From positions 1-12,965 of the forward strand of contig JAKLEJ010000053.1 in NCBI GenBank assembly GCA_022711695.1: a stretch of DNA of 12,965 bases, given 5' to 3'. The stretch comes from Verrucomicrobiota bacterium (GTDB lineage: Bacteria > Verrucomicrobiota > Verrucomicrobiia > Limisphaerales > JACRJZ01). Of the stretch, positions 1 to 5,764 are shown in pieces. The position numbers were made by a program, and so were the translations under genes. The notes under the pieces are model-generated. The model did not search any database and was not told where the DNA came from. It saw only the letters and a program-made list of their open reading frames with translations. Each line of letters starts with the position of its first letter. Position 1 is the stretch's first letter.

Positions 1-448
1 GAGGATGGTCCCGCGGCGGTGTATGGGCCAGTCTTGCGGGTCTCAAACCTGCGCCAACGACGCGCCGAAACCGACCTTGCGGCCGATAGTGAGCGCCAAC
101 GGCGCCAAACATCGGAGCCAAGGGCCACGCCCTTTCAGGGCTCATTGGGTGGTTGGTAGGGGCGTTGTTCCAGGGCGTTGCCCTTCGCTGCGATGTCTTG
201 CCCCTTCGGGGCTGTCGACCTCGCGGGCGTCGATGTCGAGGTTGCGGACGCGGAGGCGGAGTTTGGCGCGAAGGCTGCGGCGGACGGCAGCGATGTCCTC
301 GCATGCAGGCATGAACGCAATGTAGGTCGCGACAAACAAAGCAGTCAAACCGCAATCGCCGTTCCGTATCTGCGCGCAGCCTGTCCTTCCTGGCCAGCCT
401 TGGGCGCTCTCGAACGCGCGCCAGATTGCCAGCGCTCGCGATGCAGAT
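1..448. other. No convincing gene; intergenic stretch with a REP-like repeat
   Basis: I see no protein with family features in this stretch on either strand. The open frames are short, overlap one another and read as low-complexity arginine-, alanine- or proline-rich peptides typical of GC-rich non-coding DNA. A short minus-strand frame begins at 112 and runs off the left edge open. It has only about 37 codons in view and no recognisable motif, so it cannot be called. The only structured part is the hairpin array at 118-213. Confidence 0.6.
118..213. repeat. REP-like array of triloop hairpins
   Basis: Short GGGC and GCCC blocks alternate here and form hairpins with three-base loops. They are AAGGGC-CAC-GCCCTT (120-134), GCCCT-TTC-AGGGC (129-141, mutually exclusive with the first), AGGGC-GTT-GCCCT (172-184) and GCCCC-TTC-GGGGC (200-212). 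The minus strand reads as peptide fragments such as EGQRPG and ALKGR. I recall these as the translation of a dispersed palindromic intergenic element common in Verrucomicrobiota genomes; that link is memory, not a search. No second copy is visible in this window. It could be a REP/BIME-type element mobilised by a REP-associated (IS200-like) transposase elsewhere, but no transposase is present here. Confidence 0.55.
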
Positions 449-865
449 TCAAGACGGCCGGTCGCGCAAAAGCTCCCGGATGCGCGCCGCCACGGCGTCT
501 GGAGAAACAAGGCTGTGTTCCCAGATGCGCAGAACGCGCCAGCCCCGGCCCCGCAGCCGCGTGGTCGTGGCGCGGTCCCGCGTTTTGTTCCGGGCGATCT
601 TTGCCTCCCAGTAGGCGCGGTGGCTGGCGGGCATCCGGCAATGCCATCGGCACCCGTGCCAGAAACAGCCGTCCACGAACACCGCCAGCCTGTCCCGCGG
701 GAAGACGAAGTCCGGCTTGCCCGGCAGGGGCCGGCGGCGCCGCCAGCCGGCGATCCGGTGGGCGCGCAGAATGGAAATCAGCCTCAGCTCGGTGGCGCGG
801 TTGCCCGTCGAGCGAACCGCCGCCATCACCCGAGACCGCTGCCGTTTGCTGAACACATCCGCCAT
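449..865 (-). CDS. vsr: Very short patch repair (Vsr) T:G mismatch endonuclease
   Basis: This 138-residue cytoplasmic protein has the full Vsr layout. Vsr nicks DNA 5' to the T of a T:G mismatch left by deamination of 5-methylcytosine, starting short-patch repair. The N-terminal helix reads MAAVRSTGNRATE (14-26). GKPDF (49-53) contains D52, matching catalytic Asp51 of E. coli Vsr. DGCFWHGC (65-72) carries the conserved Cys and His residues, and WRVLRIWEH (109-117) is the usual C-terminal core. Zinc ligands are probably C67, C72 or C76, and H117, where E. coli has Cys117. E. coli Vsr is slightly longer (156 residues). The ATG at 865 gives the usual start for the family; no Shine-Dalgarno is visible. 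Vsr genes usually sit beside a DNA cytosine methyltransferase, and none lies in the window. The gene is divergent from the M60 peptidase. Confidence 0.93.
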   Translation of the reverse strand: MADVFSKRQRSRVMAAVRSTGNRATELRLISILRAHRIAGWRRRRPLPGKPDFVFPRDRLAVFVDGCFWHGCRWHCRMPASHRAYWEAKIARNKTRDRATTTRLRGRGWRVLRIWEHSLVSPDAVAARIRELLRDRPS

Positions 866-871
866 GCATTG

Positions 872-899
872 AATCTAGCGGGTCTCGGGCCGATGGAAA
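872..899 (-). promoter_or_regulatory. Possible vsr promoter, leaderless type
   Basis: Read on the minus strand, TTTCCA (899-894, four of six to the -35 consensus) is followed by 16 bases and then TAGATT (877-872, four of six to the -10 consensus). Six bases separate TAGATT from the ATG at 865, so transcription would begin at or next to the start codon. This fits the absence of a Shine-Dalgarno sequence. The match is modest and was judged by eye. Confidence 0.3.
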
Positions 900-970
900 C
901 CTTCCTTTCGCGTGTTCGACGCCGTTGCGCCCCAGTGACCGTAAGCGCGGCTCAGGGGCCAACTGGAGAG

Positions 971-1000
971 TTGACGCTGAGGGCCGAACGGCTGGATAAC
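971..1000 (+). promoter_or_regulatory. Possible promoter of the M60 peptidase gene, leaderless type
   Basis: TTGACG (971-976, five of six to the -35 consensus), an 18-base spacer and GATAAC (995-1000, four of six to the -10 consensus) precede the ATG at 1007 by six bases. A start site about seven bases after the -10 would fall on the A of the ATG. There is no Shine-Dalgarno between the -10 and the ATG, which agrees with a leaderless message. Confidence 0.4.
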
Positions 1001-1006
1001 GGCGTC

Positions 1007-2737
1007 ATGCAAATCCATTGGTCTGCCGGACTGGTCTTGTGCGTCATCGCCGCGCTGCAACCCGGCGCCTGGGCCGCTCCCGAGCTCGAGGCCAAGGCCG
1101 TCGAGCGCCTCTGGAAATCGGGGGAGACGCTGCCGGTCGAGATTGCGGCGCGTTTCCCGAACCCGCCCCTCAGGGTCGAGAACGACACCGGAATCAACGT
1201 GCTGGTGGATTTGGCCCACCAATGCGCCTTCGCCACGATGTGGGGCCTGCCCGACAAGCTTCACTCCCTCGGGTTCCGTTGCATCGTGAGCCACGCGGCG
1301 CTGGATACCGTGCTCACTCCTGGAAAACCAAGCCGAATGCGCATCCCCGTCGGACGAGCCGAGGACGGGAAGGCCATCCGGGCCTTCGGCTGGGTCCCCA
1401 ATCCCGAGTTCAACGTGGCGGTGACGTTTCAATCGGACGTCAATGCCCAGGCCTACCTTCCCGAGGAACGCAAAGCCCTGGAGGTTTTTGTGAGAAGCGG
1501 CGGCGGCCTGGTGATCCTCGACAACGGCCTGGGGGGCAAATCCCGGCTGCAGGCCTGGGCCAGCCGCAGTCTCGCGACCACGTTCGGGGCGGATTTCGAG
1601 GGCTGCCTTGCGGGACGGACCGACAGCCCGATCGGCGCGGGTTGGGAGATTGTCAGCAAGAACGCCGCAGGAGGGCCGGCCGTGGCCCGGCGGGTCGTTG
1701 GGCAGGGACGGGTCGTCCTGGTCACTGCGTTCAAGGACATCGATTGGGACAGCAAGACCGACAAGGCCCAGGCGGCGGCCCGAAAGGCGCTGCTCAAGGA
1801 AGTGGTGCAGTGGGCTGCGGGAGGCCGCAAGCCCGTGGGCGGCGAGGCGCGCTTTTCTCAAACGCTGGGCGGCGGGGGCGGAATCTACCCGGAACTCGAA
1901 GAGCGCCTCAAAGGCGCGGTGGTTTATTATTCGCGCAACCAGAAGTCGAATCTCCTCGAGGCGGTGCGCCAGGAGCTGCCGCGAATCTCCGGCCATCTCT
2001 ACGGCTGGCTGCCCTCGCCGGTTCCGGAAGAGCCGATGTTCATCATCCTCGCTGCTGGCGGAGGCGGAGGGTGGGCCGTCAACGCCTTCTACCCCAAGGA
2101 GACCGGCGTGATCTCGCTGGACGAGGTCGGCTTGTTTGGCGTGTTTGCCCATGAGCTGGGCCATACCATGAGTGGCCCAAGGAACAGCCGGGGAGAGGTG
2201 GCGGGGGACTGGTTCGACGGGAATCAAGGCGAGGCGCACGCCGGCTGGTGGCAGGGCAAGATCCTCGCCCTCTACAGCGACAACAAGTCCATGCGGGACT
2301 GCAACAACCTGCTCAAGAACGACAAAACCGCCTCGGAGTTGGACCTGGGTTTGCCGGACCGGGAGGCCTACAAGAAGTGGGGCAACGGCAAAGTCTGGCA
2401 GAAGCTGTGGTGGATCTGGCAGCAGCTCGATGACCGCTACGGCACAACCTGGTATCCCCGCTGGCGGTGGGTCCAAAACACGCGTTGGCAGGATCAGCCC
2501 GGACGCAGGTTGTCCGTGGAGGACATGGTCACGGACATGAGCATTGCCTGCGGGGAAGACCTCTTTCCGTTCTTCAGGAAGATTGGAACGACGCTGCCCC
2601 GATCGCGTCTGGACAAGGTCGTGTTCCTGGGGGAAACGCTGTCGCTGCCGGTGGCGCCCCTCGAGATCGCCCCGGCTGGCAACGCGCGCCACGATCCCAT
2701 CGGCGATTACAGGAAGCCGCTCCGGCGCCAGAATTAG
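1007..2737 (+). CDS. Secreted M60-like (enhancin/TCAF-type) zinc metallopeptidase
   Basis: This 576-residue protein has a signal peptide (residues 1-23, cleavage after AWA). Residues about 60-270 look like a glutamine-amidotransferase/ThuA-like Rossmann domain (VLVDLAHQ, then FVRSGGGLVILDNG at 161-174, then GRVVLVTAF). A peptidase domain follows. HELGH (382-386) supplies two zinc histidines and the catalytic Glu383. The third ligand is probably E409 in NQGEAH, or less likely E397; both fit the M60 pattern HEXXH-X(8-28)-E. The C-terminal part, with KLWWIWQQL, a segment near VEDMVTD and DLFPFF, resembles the helical M60 subdomain. A GATase-like domain before M60 is the order seen in TCAF (TRPM8-associated factor) homologues. 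M60 enzymes often cut glycoproteins; the substrate here is unknown. An upstream in-frame extension was rejected because it crosses vsr and lacks family features. No Shine-Dalgarno is seen. Confidence 0.85.
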   Translation: MQIHWSAGLVLCVIAALQPGAWAAPELEAKAVERLWKSGETLPVEIAARFPNPPLRVENDTGINVLVDLAHQCAFATMWGLPDKLHSLGFRCIVSHAALDTVLTPGKPSRMRIPVGRAEDGKAIRAFGWVPNPEFNVAVTFQSDVNAQAYLPEERKALEVFVRSGGGLVILDNGLGGKSRLQAWASRSLATTFGADFEGCLAGRTDSPIGAGWEIVSKNAAGGPAVARRVVGQGRVVLVTAFKDIDWDSKTDKAQAAARKALLKEVVQWAAGGRKPVGGEARFSQTLGGGGGIYPELEERLKGAVVYYSRNQKSNLLEAVRQELPRISGHLYGWLPSPVPEEPMFIILAAGGGGGWAVNAFYPKETGVISLDEVGLFGVFAHELGHTMSGPRNSRGEVAGDWFDGNQGEAHAGWWQGKILALYSDNKSMRDCNNLLKNDKTASELDLGLPDREAYKKWGNGKVWQKLWWIWQQLDDRYGTTWYPRWRWVQNTRWQDQPGRRLSVEDMVTDMSIACGEDLFPFFRKIGTTLPRSRLDKVVFLGETLSLPVAPLEIAPAGNARHDPIGDYRKPLRRQN

Positions 2738-2748
2738 GCCGGAGAAAG

Positions 2749-2775
2749 ATGGCCGCTGGCCACGCGCTCGGCCAT
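2749..2775 (+). terminator. Weak hairpin after the M60 peptidase gene
   Basis: ATGGCCG (2749-2755) pairs with CGGCCAT (2769-2775) around a 13-base loop, 12 bases after the TAG stop of the peptidase gene. No run of T follows, so it is at best a poor intrinsic terminator. It may only stabilise the 3' end or be chance in GC-rich DNA. Confidence 0.2.
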
Positions 2776-2985
2776 TGCTGACACGCCTTGGCGCCGGGGA
2801 CGCAGACCCGGGGGCTGAGACGAGCCCAAATCTGCGCATGAGCGAGCGCCTGAGGCTGACCAGACAGGGCGACTTACGGGCGGTTTCAGGGCGAGCGTTT
2901 TCTTTTGCCGCCCGGGAGCTGCTTGGGCACGCTTCAGTCGTTCCTTGAGGGTGCGTGTAACGTGACTGGCTCTACGAATGAAGCT

Positions 2986-3153
2986 ATGAGACTGTTTCAG
3001 ATCATCGTGTTTCTTGTGGGGGTTGCGGCCTTCCTGGTATCGGCTTGCTTCACGGGGTCAATGTGGGGAGACACCTTTTGGAAGGTGGGGGTGGCTTTCA
3101 TGATCAGCGCCATCGTCTGCATTCTCCTGTGGCCTTCGCCCAGGCGGTCGTAA
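2986..3153 (+). CDS. Small two-helix membrane protein of unknown function
   Basis: The predicted 55-residue protein is almost entirely two hydrophobic segments: about 4-22 (IIVFLVGVAAFLVSA) and about 33-49 (KVGVAFMISAIVCILLW). A short polar link (GSMWGD) joins them and a basic tail, PSPRRS, ends it. The tail after the second helix suggests both ends lie in the cytoplasm. I do not recognise a named family, though it resembles short hypothetical membrane proteins I recall from Verrucomicrobiota and Planctomycetota. The start is uncertain. ATG at 2986 gives the 55-residue form without a clear ribosome site. An in-frame GTG at 2962, preceded by GAGG at 2947-2950, would add eight residues. It stands alone, 248 bases after the peptidase gene and convergent with the GH172 gene. 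The coherent hydrophobic pattern is the main support. Confidence 0.6.
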   Translation: MRLFQIIVFLVGVAAFLVSACFTGSMWGDTFWKVGVAFMISAIVCILLWPSPRRS

Positions 3154-3220
3154 GACCGCCTCGCCGACCGCCCCGCCCCAGTCGCCTGGCTTTCGAGGGA
3201 AGGCCGACGCTGAAAACGCA

Positions 3221-3253
3221 TGATCTCCCGCGGTGCGGCACCGTGGGAGATCA
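3221..3253 (+). other. 15-bp hairpin with triloop between convergent genes
   Basis: Bases 3221-3235 and 3239-3253 pair along 15 positions around the loop CGG. Fourteen pairs are Watson-Crick and one (3230-3244) is G-T. In a plus-strand RNA that pair is an allowed G-U wobble, while in a minus-strand RNA it becomes a C-A mismatch, so the structure favours plus-strand transcription. It lies 67 bases after the small membrane-protein gene and 170 bases beyond the end of the GH172 gene. No T-run follows on the plus strand and only TTTT (after TGCG) on the minus strand, so it is not a classic intrinsic terminator. It may be a 3'-end stabiliser, a repeat or a small-RNA element. Confidence 0.55.
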
Positions 3254-3422
3254 CGATAGGGCGAAGTTGTGCCTTAATGTGGGCGCCTTGCGGCCCCGGC
3301 CACATGGACAATCTCTCGATCGCCCCTGCCTTGAATATCGGCTGCGGACTCGAGAACTTGAGCCGTTTTCTTCCGCGCGGCGCCCCACCCGGGAGGGCGG
3401 GCATTCTGGCATGAGGTCTTTT

Positions 3423-5744
3423 CTACGGCCGAGACCGGCTCGCGTGCGAAAAGGCGCGAAGCTCCCCCACCGTCCACGCGCCGCCCTGTGGCTGGAGAGT
3501 GACCCGGATCGAGGCCTTTCCCCGCACCAGCGCCGGGGGCAATTCCACCTCGCTCTCGGCCAGGCGTTTCCACGGGTTGCGGTCCGGGTCGCGCCAGAGT
3601 CCCGCCTCGGCGCCGTCCACCAGGACCCGGGCTTGCTGAGGGCTGAGGGCCTGATCGAACACCCGGCGAAGCCGCACCCCCGCATTGGCCGGATCCACGG
3701 CCAGGGTGCGCGTCACCGGCGCCGTGGTTTTGAGCACGGCGCAACGCACGGCCACGTCGTCGTCGTCGCCTTCGAAGAAACCCTCCAGCGTTTCGACACC
3801 CGCCCCGGAAAACCCGGCCGCGCCGGTTTGCGCCAGCCCGGCCTCGTCGCGCCCGTACCAGAATGCCAGGCTGGCGTAGCGGCTGTCGGTGTCGTTCACC
3901 CCGCCGTGCTCGATCGCGCAGCGGATGGCGCTGCGGTAGCGCACCGGGGCCTCGAGATGCACCCGGTAATAGCAGGCCGGAAAATCGTAGAACGTTTTGC
4001 CGCCGCCCGCCCGCGCGGCGTCGGCCGCGACATCGCCCACGCAGCCGTGATACGGCGAGTGATTGTCCGCGTTCGGCCAGCAAGCCTGATGGTAGTAATC
4101 CTCCGTGCCTGTCCCGTAGAAGGCGGGCGAACGGCTGCCATCCAGATGAAACCGGATGTCTCCCTCGCAGTAATGGCCGCCGATGAGCCGGTGCACCACC
4201 CCGACAAATTGCCCCTGTCCCGCGGTTTCCAGGAAGACCCAGTCCCGTCCGCGGACGGTCGGGCCTTCCCGGAAGCGCGCGCGGAAGTAGCCGGCGCGGT
4301 CCTCCGGGTAGGGCTCCGGCCGCCACGCCACCGTGTAGCCGACCCCCGCCGCGGCTGCGACGCCGCGGTTCTCCAGCCAAAGGCGGCCGCGTTTCCAGAA
4401 GGGCATCGGAAAATGGCAGTAGCCTTCCTCTCCCCGGATGCCGAAGCAGAGCGACGGGATCTCCTGCCACCGGACCCCCGCCCCAAAGAAGAAGCCGACG
4501 GGCGTCTCGACCGCCCTCTCCAGGCCATCCCAGGACATGCACAGCCAGAGCGATCCAATCTTGTCTCTTGCCTGGGGGAGGCGCAGCCGCACCGAGGCCA
4601 CCGCCCCGGCCCCGCTCAGTTCGGCGAGGGTGTGGGAAGCGCCCGCCGGAAGGTCCACAGTTCCGCGCTCTTCGCGCAGGCCCGTCCAGCCCTTCGGATC
4701 GCGGCCCTCGCGCGCCCACGCCGACTTCAGCGCCGAGAGGTCCTGGTCGTGCGTCCAGGGAATGCACTTCGAGCGGTCGCGATACCGCTCCGCGATCACA
4801 TGATAGAACGGGCTCGGATGCCGGGTGGTGATCCGGCAGCTTTCGCGAAATCCGATCGGCACGAAGGACCAGTGCGAGACACATTTCCAGGGCCCGCTGG
4901 CCACCAGAGCCTTGCTGACGAACGGCGCCGGAAAGCCCGGGACCCGCCCTTGAAAGAGATCGTCCTGCGGCGCGTCCACCGCCACGCGTCCGTCCACCTC
5001 GATGCGCATGTCATGTTCGCCCAACCCCCAGATCGTTCGCACGCTTCCGGGGCCCACGGCGTCGAAGAGCACCGCGCGGCGGATGCCCGCCTCGAAGTCA
5101 TCGATCGCAAAGGCCGCGCCGTCCTTCTGCAGAAAGCAGATGTCATCGACGAAGAACTGCATCCCGTCGGTCGCGCCCCAGTCCAGGTGGAACAGCAGCC
5201 AGAAAGCCTCCACTCCCTGGCGCGGCGTCTTCGAGACATCCAGGACCACGTGGTTCCATTGCCGAGGACGCAGGTCCCGGATGTCGATCTGTGTGGCGGC
5301 CCCGCCGCTGTCCAACCGCACGGCGCAGTCCACGCCTCCGTCGGCGTGTGTGGGCCACACCCAGAGCGAGAGGCGGTCGCACGCGTCCAGGTTCAAGCCA
5401 CCCGAGAGTTGTTTGCGGACCGAGCGCCACCCCGACGATCGCCCCTTCACGAGGACGGTGTGGACAAGCCCGCCCCGTCCACTGTGAACGCGCTCCTTTG
5501 TGTACGCCGCCGTCGCGCCGGCGTCCACGTCCGACCACCCGGAAAGCCCTTCTCGCTCCGTCTCGCCCTCGTGGAGGAACCAGCCGCCATCGCCGTTCAA
5601 ACCTTTCTTGTTGTGGCTCGAGACCTGGTAGCTGGCGACGTCCGCATCGAGCAACGGCAGGTCTTCCACCTCGATCGCGGGGCCGTTGGGACCGACGGCG
5701 ACCCACAAGCCCAGCGCCGCGGCGAACTTCAGGTTTCCCAGCAT
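3423..5744 (-). CDS. Secreted GH172 (DUF2961) glycoside hydrolase with inserted beta-sandwich domain
   Basis: This 773-residue protein begins with a signal peptide (1 to about 23). GH172 enzymes cleave alpha-D-fructofuranosides and D-arabinofuranosides by a retaining mechanism. E527 in CEGD and E548 in GTGTEDYY are 21 apart, the spacing I recall for catalytic Glu270 and Glu291 of the Bifidobacterium enzyme. GPGSVRTIW (231-239), FVPIGF (294-299) and the C-terminal RRVFDQ segment also fit. The GH172 N-terminal strand (SSHNKKGLNGDG, 42-53) is separated from its continuation near 225 by about 150 residues resembling a carbohydrate-binding beta-sandwich (SGWSDVD to FFVDDICF). It is last in the cluster. 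ATG 5744 has a G-rich run (5754-5760) upstream. An alternative ATG at 5768 overlaps the MBL stop as ATGA and adds eight residues. Confidence 0.9.
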   Translation of the reverse strand: MLGNLKFAAALGLWVAVGPNGPAIEVEDLPLLDADVASYQVSSHNKKGLNGDGGWFLHEGETEREGLSGWSDVDAGATAAYTKERVHSGRGGLVHTVLVKGRSSGWRSVRKQLSGGLNLDACDRLSLWVWPTHADGGVDCAVRLDSGGAATQIDIRDLRPRQWNHVVLDVSKTPRQGVEAFWLLFHLDWGATDGMQFFVDDICFLQKDGAAFAIDDFEAGIRRAVLFDAVGPGSVRTIWGLGEHDMRIEVDGRVAVDAPQDDLFQGRVPGFPAPFVSKALVASGPWKCVSHWSFVPIGFRESCRITTRHPSPFYHVIAERYRDRSKCIPWTHDQDLSALKSAWAREGRDPKGWTGLREERGTVDLPAGASHTLAELSGAGAVASVRLRLPQARDKIGSLWLCMSWDGLERAVETPVGFFFGAGVRWQEIPSLCFGIRGEEGYCHFPMPFWKRGRLWLENRGVAAAAGVGYTVAWRPEPYPEDRAGYFRARFREGPTVRGRDWVFLETAGQGQFVGVVHRLIGGHYCEGDIRFHLDGSRSPAFYGTGTEDYYHQACWPNADNHSPYHGCVGDVAADAARAGGGKTFYDFPACYYRVHLEAPVRYRSAIRCAIEHGGVNDTDSRYASLAFWYGRDEAGLAQTGAAGFSGAGVETLEGFFEGDDDDVAVRCAVLKTTAPVTRTLAVDPANAGVRLRRVFDQALSPQQARVLVDGAEAGLWRDPDRNPWKRLAESEVELPPALVRGKASIRVTLQPQGGAWTVGELRAFSHASRSRP

Positions 5745-5764
5745 ATCGGAACACCCCCCCTTTG

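Noticed and set aside
1..112. Short minus-strand frame open at the left edge
   Set aside because: Only about 37 codons are visible, composition is Arg/Pro-rich, and nothing matches a known family.
515..1006. Upstream in-frame extension of the M60 peptidase
   Set aside because: It lies across the vsr gene on the opposite strand and reads as low-complexity Pro/Arg sequence. A clean signal peptide begins at the ATG at 1007.
875..2839. Long minus-strand open frame opposite the M60 peptidase gene
   Set aside because: It lacks a signal or domain and is the antisense shadow of the HELGH-containing gene.
3220..3414. Short plus-strand frame of 64 codons beginning in the 15-bp hairpin
   Set aside because: It has no hydrophobic pattern, no ribosome site and no family likeness, and its start codon is within the stem of the hairpin.
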